Origin: an uncultured Saprospiraceae bacterium
GTDB lineage: Bacteria > Bacteroidota > Bacteroidia > Chitinophagales > Saprospiraceae
Assembly: GCA_937974625.1 (NCBI GenBank)
Contig: CALJVJ010000304.1
Location: 1-50,396 of the forward strand
Length of the DNA: 50,396 nucleotides
Direction: 5' to 3'
The position numbers and the translations under genes were made by a program. A model generated the notes under the pieces. That model had not been told where the DNA came from. It was given only the letters and a program-made list of their open reading frames with translations, and ran no database searches. This document shows positions 8,709-17,980 of the stretch, piece after piece. Numbering within the stretch: the first letter of the stretch is position 1; every line of letters begins with the position of its first letter.

Positions 8709-10118
8709 ATGAGTGCAGTTGTATCTCCAATCAGAGAGCCGTTAATTAATGGTAGCAAAAGTTACCATGACATCACAGAGGATATTTGCGCGCCAACGGA
8801 AGGCACACCTAATCCAGCATGGGTTTTATGTTTAGCTATTTCCTTTTTAGGAGTGGCTTTATTTGGATTCTGTGTTTTTTGGACGGTTTATTTCGGTATT
8901 GGTACGTGGAACTTGAATAGAACAATCAACTGGAGTTGGGATATTACCAATTTCGTTTGGTGGATTGGTATCGGTCACGCGGGTACTTTGATTTCTGCGA
9001 TTTTGCTTTTATTCCGTCAGAAATGGCGTACTGGAGTAAACAGAGCAGCGGAAGCGATGACTATTTTTGCCGTAATCTGTGCAGGACAGTTCCCATTAAT
9101 TCACATGGGACGTATCTGGTTAGCCTTTTTCATTTTTCCTTATCCAAATACAAGAGGCCCTTTATGGGTAAACTTTAATTCTCCTTTATTGTGGGATGTA
9201 TTTGCGATTTCGACTTATTTCACCATCTCTTTATTGTTCTGGTATACAGGTTTAGTACCCGATCTAGCAACATTGAGAGACCGTTCTAAAGGTTTAAGAA
9301 GAAAGATTTATGGTTTCTTCTCTATGGGATGGACTGGTTCTGCAAAGCACTGGCAAAGATTTGAATCATTATCTTTAATCTTAGCGGGTTTAGCGACACC
9401 ATTGGTACTTTCTGTACACACGATTGTATCTTTTGATTTCGCCACTTCTGTAATTCCTGGATGGCACACCACGATTTTCCCTCCTTACTTCGTAGCAGGA
9501 GCAATTTTCTCAGGATTTGCGATGGTATTAACCTTGATGTTAATCATCCGAAAAGTTTATAAATTACAAGACTATATTACGTTAGCGCATATTGAGTCGA
9601 TGAATAAGGTCATCTTATTAACAGGTTCAATTGTAGGTACGGCATATTTAACAGAGTTATTTATTTCTTGGTACTCAGGATATATCTACGAGCAGTTTGC
9701 TTTCTTCAACAGAGCATTGGGACCATACTGGTGGTCATACTTTGGTATGATGTCTTGTAATGTATTAGCACCACAAATCTTCTGGTTCAAGAAATGGAGA
9801 AGACATATCGGAATGACCTTCTTCATGTCTATCTTTATTAATATCGGAATGTGGTTTGAGCGATTTGTAATTATCGCCACTACATTGGCAAGAGATTATA
9901 TTCCTTCTAGTTGGAGTTACTATGTACCAACTTGGGTAGAGATTGGTATCTTCATCGGTTCTATGGGCTTATTCTTCTTCTTATTCTTAATCTTTAGTAG
10001 AGTAGCGCCAGTGATTGCGATTGCGGAGGTAAAGAGTATCTTGAAAAGTTCAGGAGACCAGTATGTTGGAAAGAACACGGTAGCACATCACCACCATGAA
10101 GAAGAGGGAGCACACTAA
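8709..10118 (+). CDS. actC: ACIII subunit ActC, NrfD-like quinol-oxidising membrane subunit
   Basis: A 469-residue membrane protein with about ten hydrophobic helices, of the NrfD/PsrC family. In ACIII this subunit forms the menaquinol site facing the ActB iron-sulfur domain. Recognisable stretches include WWIGIGHAGTLISAILLLFR (about 83-102), IHMGRIWLAFFIFPYPNTRG and LSVHTIVSFDFA, which carry conserved His, Arg and Asp residues. The C terminus ends in a short histidine and glutamate run, HHHHEEEGAH. The ATG at 8709 follows an AT-rich repeat arm with no strong Shine-Dalgarno, normal for this phylum. Confidence 0.95.
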   Translation: MSAVVSPIREPLINGSKSYHDITEDICAPTEGTPNPAWVLCLAISFLGVALFGFCVFWTVYFGIGTWNLNRTINWSWDITNFVWWIGIGHAGTLISAILLLFRQKWRTGVNRAAEAMTIFAVICAGQFPLIHMGRIWLAFFIFPYPNTRGPLWVNFNSPLLWDVFAISTYFTISLLFWYTGLVPDLATLRDRSKGLRRKIYGFFSMGWTGSAKHWQRFESLSLILAGLATPLVLSVHTIVSFDFATSVIPGWHTTIFPPYFVAGAIFSGFAMVLTLMLIIRKVYKLQDYITLAHIESMNKVILLTGSIVGTAYLTELFISWYSGYIYEQFAFFNRALGPYWWSYFGMMSCNVLAPQIFWFKKWRRHIGMTFFMSIFINIGMWFERFVIIATTLARDYIPSSWSYYVPTWVEIGIFIGSMGLFFFLFLIFSRVAPVIAIAEVKSILKSSGDQYVGKNTVAHHHHEEEGAH

Positions 10119-10135
10119 TTATTAGTTGATAAATT

Positions 10136-10256
10136 ATTGATTATTAATTATTGGAGCTAAGCTTAGTAATTGATAATCATTTTGGCAATAAAATTCTTTT
10201 CTTATTATTCTTTGTTAGTTGTCGTTTATTAAATCAACTAATAATTAATAATCAAT
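10136..10256. repeat. Inverted repeat spanning the actC-actD gap
   Basis: ATTGATTATTAATTATT at 10136-10152 pairs perfectly over 17 bases with 10240-10256. Just outside, ATTAGTTGAT at 10121-10130 is also complementary to ATCAACTAAT at 10233-10242, so alternative pairings exist. The arms abut the stop codon of actC and the start of actD. Confidence 0.7.
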
Positions 10257-10266
10257 AATCAAAAAA

Positions 10267-10797
10267 ATGAAAAGTCAAAATAAAGAAATTTTATACGGGT
10301 TGTACGACGATGATGAGGATTTATTAAAAGCAGTAAAAGCAGCTAATAAAGACCATTTGGAAATGTATGATGTATTTACACCGTTTCCAGTACACGGCTT
10401 GGACCCATTAATGGGATTTTCTGAATCTCGTTTACATATTGCAGGCTTTGTTTTTGGCGCAATGGGGACTTTGACTGCCTTCTTATTTATGACTTGGGTA
10501 TTTACTAGAGATTGGCCAATCATTTTTGGTGGTAAGCCATACTGGTCTGTACCTGCTTTTATTCCAATTACTTTTGAATTAACGGTATTATTCTCAGGTA
10601 TTGGAATGGTGGTTTCTTACTATATCGTAAACGGATTAGGTTTCGGTGTAGAGAATCCAACTTTGGATGACCGAATTACAGATGATAAATTTTGTATTGC
10701 ATTCCAAACGAATGGATATAGTGATGCAGAAATTGAAAATTTATCAAGCTTCTTTGCTAAAACTGGTGCATCAGAAGTCAGCTCAAAAGTTATATAG
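10267..10797 (+). CDS. actD: ACIII subunit ActD (DUF3341)
   Basis: A 176-residue protein with a cytoplasmic-type N domain (GLYDDDEDLLKAV, then YDVFTPFPVHGLDPLMGFS), two membrane helices at about 58-77 and 95-122, and a C-terminal domain with FQTNGYSDAEIENLSSFF. This is the DUF3341 family, the small ActD subunit of alternative complex III. Length is typical. It lies between actC and actE, each separated by about 148 bases of repeat-rich DNA. Confidence 0.93.
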   Translation: MKSQNKEILYGLYDDDEDLLKAVKAANKDHLEMYDVFTPFPVHGLDPLMGFSESRLHIAGFVFGAMGTLTAFLFMTWVFTRDWPIIFGGKPYWSVPAFIPITFELTVLFSGIGMVVSYYIVNGLGFGVENPTLDDRITDDKFCIAFQTNGYSDAEIENLSSFFAKTGASEVSSKVI

Positions 10798-10801
10798 TTG
10801 A

Positions 10802-10940
10802 ATAATTATTGATTATTAATTACTGAGCATTGCTCCTGATTAATAATCGCTTCTACAGATACAGAAATTTTTAAAGATATTGATTTTAGTGACGAGGTTT
10901 CTAATAATGAATCAACTAATAATCAATAATCAATAATTAT
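10802..10940. repeat. Inverted repeat spanning the actD-actE gap
   Basis: ATAATTATTGATTATT at 10802-10817 pairs perfectly over 16 bases with 10925-10940. The arm shares its core, ATTGATTATT, with the arms in the actC-actD gap, so the same AT-rich unit flanks two successive gaps. Confidence 0.7.
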
Positions 10941-10944
10941 AAAA

Positions 10945-11874
10945 ATGAATAAATCAAATAATATAGTTACCCTACTAGTTGCCTTGTTTTTCTTGGCGTC
11001 AGTTGTAGCTTGTAGTGGACCAGATGGTAATGATCCAGGAACAGAATATATGCCTGATATGGGACACTCGATTGCTTACGAAGCAAATCACTACGATTAT
11101 TACTCTAAGAATACTTGGGGCTCAGAAGAAGATTACCACAAGATGGCTCAACCTCGGAAGCCTGTTCATGGCACTATTCCAAGAGGGGCAGCAGGTAATG
11201 TTGCAGAAGCAGCTAATGATGTAGCGATTCCAGCGAATGGTAGTGTACCTTATTATTATGGAGATTCTGATGAGGAAAGAACTAGGGCGATGAATGAAAT
11301 TTTAGTGAACCCTTTCCCAATTACAGAAACTGGTTTAGCTGTAGGAAAAAACTTGTATAATATTAACTGTGGTATATGTCACGGTGAAAAAGGTGATGGT
11401 AATGGTTGGTTAGTAGATGAGAAAAATCTGAATGCTAAATATCCTGCTCAACCTGCAATATTCACAACAGATGAATTTGTGAATGCAACAGAAGGAAGAT
11501 ATTATCATTCTATTATGTATGGTAAAAATGTAATGGGAGGGTATTCCGATAAGTTATCTTATGAAGAAAGATGGCAAGTGGTTCACTACATCCGTTCTTT
11601 ACAAGCAAAAGATAGAAAGTTAGCTTATAACCAAGAGGTAAATACTTTGAATGCAGTAGGTGTTCCTGCTGGTGTTGCACCTAAAGGAATGGGCAAATCA
11701 AATATGGCAAAAATTGAAGTCCCAATGTTAGATGGGCACGGGCATGATGCCGATGGACACCATGAGGATGGAAGTCACAGTGGTGGACATAGTGGCCATT
11801 CTGATGACGGACATGGCGACCACTCAGAAGGGGATCATAGTCATGACGATGGAAAGCATGACGACCACCACTAA
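10945..11874 (+). CDS. actE: ACIII subunit ActE, monohaem cytochrome c lipoprotein with His-rich tail
   Basis: A 309-residue lipoprotein: hydrophobic signal at residues 7-22, then the lipobox-like SVVAC. A cytochrome c domain follows with one haem site in INCGICHGEKGDGNG near residue 143, and a distal NVMGGYSDKLSYEERW that would supply the axial methionine. The last 45 residues are almost entirely His, Asp, Gly and Ser, with 14 histidines, and look disordered and metal-binding. In the complex ActE passes electrons toward the oxidase. The tail is not needed for haem binding and may be a lineage feature. Confidence 0.92.
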   Translation: MNKSNNIVTLLVALFFLASVVACSGPDGNDPGTEYMPDMGHSIAYEANHYDYYSKNTWGSEEDYHKMAQPRKPVHGTIPRGAAGNVAEAANDVAIPANGSVPYYYGDSDEERTRAMNEILVNPFPITETGLAVGKNLYNINCGICHGEKGDGNGWLVDEKNLNAKYPAQPAIFTTDEFVNATEGRYYHSIMYGKNVMGGYSDKLSYEERWQVVHYIRSLQAKDRKLAYNQEVNTLNAVGVPAGVAPKGMGKSNMAKIEVPMLDGHGHDADGHHEDGSHSGGHSGHSDDGHGDHSEGDHSHDDGKHDDHH

Positions 11875-11887
11875 TAGTATAATATAC

Positions 11888-11939
11888 AACAGGAGTTAGC
11901 CTGTTTTTAAGAAATACATTAAACAGACATTTTAGTCTG
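11888..11939. repeat. Two short hairpins in the actE-actF gap
   Basis: AACAGG/CCTGTT at 11888-11905 has a six-base loop and is followed by a short T run, so it could attenuate transcription. CAGAC/GTCTG at 11924-11939 resembles the TAGACTAAAGTCTG type of palindrome found near 21977. Confidence 0.4.
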
Positions 11940-11968
11940 CATAATTTAAGACAAACAAATTAAAGATA

Positions 11969-13252
11969 ATGAATCAGTTTACTTTTGAAGGTAGTCAAAA
12001 AAGATTGTTTCTAGGAATGATAGCTGTAGGATTGGCTTGTATGGCTGCGACATTCTTATTTGATGATGATGCCTTGCACACAAGATTCTGGACTAATTTT
12101 TTGCATAATACCGTATTCTTTACAGGAATCGCTTTTGTGATTTTATTTTTCTATTGTGCATCTACTTTGGCTTATGCTGGATGGTTTGTCAATTTTAAAA
12201 GAGTATTTGAGGCTTATTCCTTATATCTACCTGTTGGACTAGGGTTTTTACTGGTCATTATTGCTGGTATATGGGGACATTTTCACCACTTATACCATTG
12301 GACGGATACTTCTTTATTAGAAGTAGGTGGCCCTAATTACGATAAAGTCGTAGCAGGAAAGTCTGGTTTTATTAATAAGAACTGGTATACTTTCGGAACA
12401 ATAATCACCGTAGGTATCTGGTCTTTTTGTGCAATCAAATTGAGAAGTCTTTCTTTAGATGAAGATAGTAATCCAAATGCTGACCATTCTCAATATGTAC
12501 AGTTTAAGAAAGTTGCTGCTTTCTTTATGTTCTTTGGAGCATTCTCTAGTGCAGCTATGATTTGGCAATGGATTATGTCCATTGATGTACACTGGTATTC
12601 TACCATGTTTGCTTGGTATGCAACTGCTAGTTGGTTGGTATCTGCTTTAGCATTGACTATTGCGAGTTTGATTTATTTAAAGAGTAAAGGATATTATGAA
12701 AGTGTATTACCTGACCACTTCCATGATTTAGGAAAATATATTTTTGGATTTAGTGTTTTCTGGACTTATTTATGGTTTGACCAATTCATGTTGATTTGGT
12801 ATGCTAATAACGGAGAAGAAACGGTTTATTTCCAACATAGATTTAATCATTATTCTGTTTTATTCTATGCTAATCTAGCTATCAATTTTGTATTACCTTT
12901 CTTAATCTTGATGAGAAACTCTGTAAAGAGAAAAGCGGGTATTATGATGTTTGCAGCTATTATTCTATTCTTTGGACACTGGTTAGATTTCTTCTTAATG
13001 ATAAAGCCAGGTGCTTACCTTACTGCTCAAGAAGCATTAGCTCATGGTGGTGGTCATGGAGATGCAGCACATAGTGTAGTAGAATCTGGCTTTGCGCTAG
13101 GTAATCATTTCCCTGGACTATTAGAGGTCGGAACATTCCTTGGTTTCTTAGGACTATTCTTATTCTTAGGATTTAGACAATTAGCAAAAGCTAGTTTAGA
13201 ACCTAAAAATGACCCTTACTTGGGAGAAGCATTACATCACCACGTGATATAA
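11969..13252 (+). CDS. actF: ACIII subunit ActF, quinol oxidoreductase membrane subunit
   Basis: A 427-residue membrane protein with about ten helices, the second NrfD-like core subunit of ACIII. It is related to ActC but thought not to carry the quinol site. Visible stretches include GIWGHFHHLYHW (about 94-105), WIMSIDVHWYSTMFAWY and FDQFMLIWYANNGEE, and a His-rich loop, AHGGGHGDAAHS, near residue 360. The C terminus ends in HHHVI. It follows actE by 94 bases and precedes the oxidase genes, as is normal in ACIII-caa3 gene sets. Confidence 0.94.
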   Translation: MNQFTFEGSQKRLFLGMIAVGLACMAATFLFDDDALHTRFWTNFLHNTVFFTGIAFVILFFYCASTLAYAGWFVNFKRVFEAYSLYLPVGLGFLLVIIAGIWGHFHHLYHWTDTSLLEVGGPNYDKVVAGKSGFINKNWYTFGTIITVGIWSFCAIKLRSLSLDEDSNPNADHSQYVQFKKVAAFFMFFGAFSSAAMIWQWIMSIDVHWYSTMFAWYATASWLVSALALTIASLIYLKSKGYYESVLPDHFHDLGKYIFGFSVFWTYLWFDQFMLIWYANNGEETVYFQHRFNHYSVLFYANLAINFVLPFLILMRNSVKRKAGIMMFAAIILFFGHWLDFFLMIKPGAYLTAQEALAHGGGHGDAAHSVVESGFALGNHFPGLLEVGTFLGFLGLFLFLGFRQLAKASLEPKNDPYLGEALHHHVI

Positions 13253-13274
13253 TAGGTCTAGACTATAGAATAGT

Positions 13275-13295
13275 TATTTAGACAAAATCTAAATA
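13275..13295. repeat. Hairpin between actF and coxB
   Basis: TATTTAGA/TCTAAATA forms a perfect eight-base stem with a CAAAA loop. No T run follows, so it is more likely an mRNA structure than a terminator at the ACIII/oxidase boundary. Confidence 0.4.
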
Positions 13296-13383
13296 GAAAA
13301 TATAAAATTAATCTGACAATTCTATCCTTGACATTAGATAATTTTGTGAAGGAATTGAAAGATTTAAAATATAAACATTAACA

Positions 13384-14910
13384 ATGACTAGTTTACTCAT
13401 TATTTTATGTTTGATTCTAATAGGAATCGTAGTTGTGCAAATCGGTCGTTTGACGGAATTAGCAAGCAGTATTCGTGGAGAGGGCGAAGCACAGTTAGAA
13501 GCAAATGCCTTTCATGGAAAGATGATGCTTCTTTTTATGATTGTCTTTTTGCCAGCTTGTGCTATTTCTGCTTTATACTACCAAGATAGTATCTTAGGAT
13601 ATGGACCGCATACTTCTGCATCTGAACATGGTTTATTGATTGATTCTTCTTTCAATATTACTTTGTTTTTTACCAGCATTGTATTTTTCTTGACGCATAT
13701 TGCTTTATTTTGGTTTTCTTATAAATATAGTGGTAAAACAGATGCAAAAGCTGCATTTATGCCGCACGATAATAAATTAGAATTAATATGGACGGCAATT
13801 CCTGCTATTGTGATGTTCTATTTAGTATCGGATGGTTTGGTTACTTGGAATAAAGTAATGGCGGATGTACCTGTGGATGCAGTAGTTGGGCAAGATTATA
13901 CAGAGATTCACGCGGAAGGAATGCAATTTGCTTGGAACTTACGTTACCCTGGACCAGATGGTGTATTAGGAGCAACCAATTATAGGATGATTGACGGTTC
14001 AAACCCAATGGGGCAGAATTGGAATGATGTTGAGAACTTAGATGATTTTCATCCTTCTGAAATTGTATTACCTGTTGGTAAGCCAGTTCGAGTAAGAATT
14101 ACGGCTAGAGATGTATTACATAACTTCGATTTGCCTCACTTTAGAGTGAAGATGGACGCAGTTCCAGGAATGCCTACGTATTTTGTATTTACACCAAATA
14201 CAACGACTGAAGAATATAGACAGCGATTAGGTTCTTTAGATAGAGACGGTAATCCAATGTATCCAGAATGGCATGAGCCTGCGGATGAGACGGAGCCAAA
14301 TGGACCAAAGCGCTGGGAAGCATTTCAATATGAATTGGCTTGTGCGGAATTATGTGGTAAAGGTCACTTCAGTATGAGAAGAGAAGTAAAGATTGTTTCT
14401 GAGGAAGAATATGAAGAATGGTTAGGCACACAGAATTCTTATTACTTAACTACGATTAGAAATACAGATAGTGACCCATTCAAAGGACAGTTGTTAGATA
14501 CAGAGTTGAAAGCTAGAAAGTCAGAATTTAATGATAATATTCAGAGAGCAATGTCTTCTGAAGTAGATAAGATTATCAAATTAAATTATGTAAACTTCGA
14601 AACTGGTTCAGCTAACTTAACTGCTTTATCAAGATACGAACTAGATAACGTAGTGGCTGCAATGGGTAAATATCCTAATGTAACGATTGAAGTAGCTGGA
14701 CATACAGATAGTACAGGTTCTTTAGAAGGAAATGTTGCTTTATCTGATGCAAGAGCAAATAGTGTTGCTACTTACTTAAAAAGTAAAGGAGTTGCAGATA
14801 GTCGTTTAAGAGCCGTTGGATATGGGCCAAACAAACCAGTTGATACCAACGACACTGATGACGGTCGAGCAAACAACAGAAGAACAGAATTAGAGATTTT
14901 GACACAATAA
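13384..14910 (+). CDS. coxB: Cytochrome c oxidase subunit II with C-terminal OmpA-like domain
   Basis: A 508-residue subunit II, about twice the length of a minimal one. Membrane segments lie at about 3-20, 47-66, 92-111 and 134-150. The periplasmic cupredoxin domain keeps every CuA ligand: His246 (VLHNF), Cys320, Glu322, Cys324, His328 and Met331. Residues 398-508 are an OmpA/MotB-type peptidoglycan-binding domain, with YVNFETGSANL, VAGHTDSTGS (Asp442), the SDARANSVATYL helix and GRANNRRTEL with its conserved arginine. In caa3 enzymes this position usually holds a cytochrome c. Because the CuA domain faces the periplasm, the added domain is on the right side to bind the wall. No frameshift or junction anomaly is visible. 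Confidence 0.93.
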   Translation: MTSLLIILCLILIGIVVVQIGRLTELASSIRGEGEAQLEANAFHGKMMLLFMIVFLPACAISALYYQDSILGYGPHTSASEHGLLIDSSFNITLFFTSIVFFLTHIALFWFSYKYSGKTDAKAAFMPHDNKLELIWTAIPAIVMFYLVSDGLVTWNKVMADVPVDAVVGQDYTEIHAEGMQFAWNLRYPGPDGVLGATNYRMIDGSNPMGQNWNDVENLDDFHPSEIVLPVGKPVRVRITARDVLHNFDLPHFRVKMDAVPGMPTYFVFTPNTTTEEYRQRLGSLDRDGNPMYPEWHEPADETEPNGPKRWEAFQYELACAELCGKGHFSMRREVKIVSEEEYEEWLGTQNSYYLTTIRNTDSDPFKGQLLDTELKARKSEFNDNIQRAMSSEVDKIIKLNYVNFETGSANLTALSRYELDNVVAAMGKYPNVTIEVAGHTDSTGSLEGNVALSDARANSVATYLKSKGVADSRLRAVGYGPNKPVDTNDTDDGRANNRRTELEILTQ

Positions 14911-15003
14911 TGATAGAGTTCTATTGAACAGAAAACCATTATTGTCATTTAAGATATTAAGACTTATATATTTAAGCGATATAATTAGAAAAAATAATTG
15001 AAT

Positions 15004-16872
15004 ATGGCTGCTACAACAGTTTCTCCAGTAAAAGATAGAGAAGATATTCTAATTGAAGAGCAAGGGTTTGATGACCATTTTCATGATCATCACCATGGTG
15101 ACAGATTTCAATCGAACTTCATAATGAAGTACGTTTTTAGCATGGACCACAAAATCATCGCTAAACAATTCTTGATTACAGGAATGTTTTGGGGGATAAT
15201 TGGTGCGGCTATGTCTGTTATTTTCCGTCTTCAATTAGGTTTCCCAGAGGAAAGTTTGACTTGGTTAAAGCCGCTTTTGGGACAGTGGATTGTAGTTAAT
15301 GATGCTGGAGTTGGTTCTTTAGCACCTGAATTTTACTATGCTTTGGTCACCATGCACGGAACCATATTGGTTTTCTTTGTATTGACGGCTGGACTGAGTG
15401 GTACTTTCAGTAATTTATTGATTCCGTTGCAAGTAGGAGCACGTGATATGGCATCGCCCATGTTAAATATGCTTTCTTACTGGTTCTTTTTCTTGTCTGG
15501 AGCAGTAATGTTTGCTTCTCTATTCTTAAGTACAGGACCGTTTGCTGGTGGATGGACAGCTTATCCTCCATTAAGTGAATTACCACAGGCCTCTAGTGGG
15601 TCAGCAGCAGGCATGACTATGTGGACCGTAAGTTTAGTATTGTTCGTAGTATCTGTCCTTTTAGGAGGTATCAATTATGTAACAACCGTATTGAATTTAA
15701 GAACTAAAGGAATGACGATGTGGAGATTGCCTTTGACTATTTGGGCTTTCTTTGTAACGGCAATCATTGGTATTTTATCTTTCCCTGTATTAGCATCTGC
15801 TTTTTTCTTAGTCATGTGTGATAGAGGGTTAGGGACTAGTTTCTTTTTAAGTGAAATCTTTATTGGTGGTCAAGCATTAGATAATGTTGGTGGTAGCCCA
15901 ATCTTATACCAACACTTGTTTTGGTTCTTAGGACACCCTGAGGTATATATTATTATCTTACCTGCGATGGGATTAGTATCAGAGGTATTATCTGTACATG
16001 CACGTAAGCCAATCTTTGGATATAAGGCGATGGTTTATTCTATCTTAGCCATTGCTTTCTTAGCATTTATCGTATGGGCACACCACATGTTTATGTCAGG
16101 TGTAAATCCATTCATCGCTAACTTCTTTGTATTATTTACATTGATTATTGCCGTTCCTTCGGCCGTCAAGGTATTTAACTGGATTACAACTGTCTACCGT
16201 GGTAATATTCGTTTCAATGCTGCGAGTATGTTTGCGATAGGGTTTGTATCTATGTTTATTTCTGGTGGTTTAACAGGTATTTTCTTAGGAAACTCTGCGA
16301 TTGATATTCAATTACACGATACGTACTTCGTAGTAGCTCACTTCCACATTGTAATGGGAGTTGCGGCATTCTTTGGTATGTTCGCTGGTATCTACCACTG
16401 GTTCCCAAAGATGTATGGACGATTTATGAATGAGACGATAGGAAAGATTCATTTCTGGGGAACTTTCGTTGGGGCTTATGCTATTTTCTGGCCAATGCAC
16501 TATTTAGGTTTAGCGGGCGTACCAAGAAGATACTATAGTTTTGAATTATTTGATGCCTTTGCGCATTTCGATAATATGAATAAATTTATTACAGTAGCAG
16601 CAATTCTTGTATTCTTAGTGCAAGTGTTATTTGTAGTAAACTTCTTCTACAGCATTTTCAAAGGGAAGTTAGTGACCACTAAAAACCCTTGGGGAGCAAC
16701 TACTATCGAATGGACAACGCCAATCAACCCTGGACACGGTAACTGGCCTGGTAAAATTCCTACGGTACACAGATGGGCTTATGACTATGGTAAAGATGGT
16801 AAAGAGTTCGTTTCTCAAATTGAGCCATTGGCAGTGGGAGAAGTATCAGATGGCGAAGGCGCGCACCACTAA
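15004..16872 (+). CDS. coxA: Cytochrome c oxidase subunit I
   Basis: The 622-residue catalytic haem-copper subunit that reduces oxygen and pumps protons. Haem a ligand His is in TMHGTILVFF (about 117-118), GHPEVY at 310-315 holds the CuB His, the D-channel Glu and the cross-linked Tyr, the CuB His pair is at 360-361 (HHMF), and HDTYFVVAHFHIVMG from 438 holds the remaining haem ligands. The GHPEVY form fits the A1 type. Termini are His-rich (HFHDHHHGD, EGAHH). The start is taken as the ATG at 15004; the TTG six bases earlier is in frame but weaker. Strong hairpins follow the stop. Confidence 0.97.
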   Translation: MAATTVSPVKDREDILIEEQGFDDHFHDHHHGDRFQSNFIMKYVFSMDHKIIAKQFLITGMFWGIIGAAMSVIFRLQLGFPEESLTWLKPLLGQWIVVNDAGVGSLAPEFYYALVTMHGTILVFFVLTAGLSGTFSNLLIPLQVGARDMASPMLNMLSYWFFFLSGAVMFASLFLSTGPFAGGWTAYPPLSELPQASSGSAAGMTMWTVSLVLFVVSVLLGGINYVTTVLNLRTKGMTMWRLPLTIWAFFVTAIIGILSFPVLASAFFLVMCDRGLGTSFFLSEIFIGGQALDNVGGSPILYQHLFWFLGHPEVYIIILPAMGLVSEVLSVHARKPIFGYKAMVYSILAIAFLAFIVWAHHMFMSGVNPFIANFFVLFTLIIAVPSAVKVFNWITTVYRGNIRFNAASMFAIGFVSMFISGGLTGIFLGNSAIDIQLHDTYFVVAHFHIVMGVAAFFGMFAGIYHWFPKMYGRFMNETIGKIHFWGTFVGAYAIFWPMHYLGLAGVPRRYYSFELFDAFAHFDNMNKFITVAAILVFLVQVLFVVNFFYSIFKGKLVTTKNPWGATTIEWTTPINPGHGNWPGKIPTVHRWAYDYGKDGKEFVSQIEPLAVGEVSDGEGAHH

Positions 16873-16883
16873 TTTGACTTAAT

Positions 16884-16954
16884 CTCATGAAGACTATTTC
16901 ATGAGTTGAAAATAAACCCTTAGTTAGTCTCATTTAGGAGACTAACTAAGGGTT
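16884..16954 (+). terminator. Double hairpin after coxA
   Basis: CTCATGAA/TTCATGAG (16884-16905) is followed by a perfect 17-base stem at 16915-16931 and 16938-16954 with a six-base loop. No T run follows, so it may be a 3'-end stabiliser or partial terminator separating the ActA-CoxA transcript from ctaB. Confidence 0.65.
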
Positions 16955-16996
16955 ACTAGTATTAATCTATCAATTTAATCTAATTCATCAATATTC

Positions 16997-17902
16997 GTGC
17001 AAACGACAAAGGCAGTAAATAAAGACCAGCGAATTTTTGGAGCATTGACCGATAAGGTCCATGACTATGGTCAATTAGTTAAATTCAAATTGAATTTAAC
17101 AGTCGTCTTTTCTGCAATAATGGCTTATGTCATTGCCTTTGATGGTACTGCTTCTTGGAGCGGTATTCTTGTTTTAGGATTAGGCGGCTTTCTAGTGACG
17201 GCAGCAGCAAATACGCTGAACCAAGTATTGGAAAGAGATTATGATAAATTGATGAAACGTACAGAGAACCGACCCTTAGCGGCTGGTAGAATGAGCGTTT
17301 CTGAAGCAGTTATTATCGCAGGATTAACTTGTTTGTTAGGTACTGCTCTTTTATCCATGTTCAATGCTTGGACTGGATTGTTAGGGATGATTTCTATGGT
17401 GTTATATGCTTTTGTTTATACACCGATGAAAAGAGTAACCCCCAATGCAGTAGCTGTAGGTGCCATTCCAGGTGCTTTACCTTTAATGATTGGCTGTGTA
17501 GCTGCTCAAGGAGGTATGACCACTTTAGCTATTGTTTTATTCGTTTTACAATTCCTTTGGCAGTTTCCTCATTTTTGGGCGATTGCTTGGGTTGGAGATG
17601 CAGATTATAAAAAAGCAGGATTTAATTTATTGCCCAGTAAAGATGCGCAGTTGGATAGTAGTATTGGCGGGCAATCCATGATTTATGCTTTGTTTTTAAT
17701 TCCTACTGGTTTAATGCCATATTATTTAGGCGTAACAGGAATCACTTCAGCGATTATCGTAACTATTGCAAGTATTATTTATACTTTCTTTAGTTGGAAT
17801 TTATATAAAAAATGTACTCGGGAAGCTGCACTAAAATTAATGTTTAGTTCCTTTTTCTGGTTACCAATAGTACTTTTTGCTTTGTATTTTGACAAACTAT
17901 AA
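16997..17902 (+). CDS. ctaB: Protohaem IX farnesyltransferase (haem O synthase)
   Basis: A 301-residue UbiA-family membrane prenyltransferase that adds a farnesyl group to haem b to make haem O, the precursor of oxidase haem a. The signature NQVLERDYDKLMKRT at about 75-89 gives the metal/diphosphate-binding Asp residues, and a second region WVGDADYKKAGFNLLP holds the later Asp cluster. About eight to nine helices are visible. The start is GTG at 16997; no in-frame ATG exists nearby. It lies in the oxidase gene set, right after the coxA hairpins. Confidence 0.94.
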   Translation: MQTTKAVNKDQRIFGALTDKVHDYGQLVKFKLNLTVVFSAIMAYVIAFDGTASWSGILVLGLGGFLVTAAANTLNQVLERDYDKLMKRTENRPLAAGRMSVSEAVIIAGLTCLLGTALLSMFNAWTGLLGMISMVLYAFVYTPMKRVTPNAVAVGAIPGALPLMIGCVAAQGGMTTLAIVLFVLQFLWQFPHFWAIAWVGDADYKKAGFNLLPSKDAQLDSSIGGQSMIYALFLIPTGLMPYYLGVTGITSAIIVTIASIIYTFFSWNLYKKCTREAALKLMFSSFFWLPIVLFALYFDKL

Positions 17903-17980
17903 CAAACAGGATTATTTGAATTTGAGCAGTTGTAGGTCTGACCATACAACAATTTAACCATCAAGCAATCAAACAATTTT

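Noticed and set aside
14998-15003. TTG start before coxA
   Set aside because: An ATG two codons later is the simpler start and the difference does not affect the protein.
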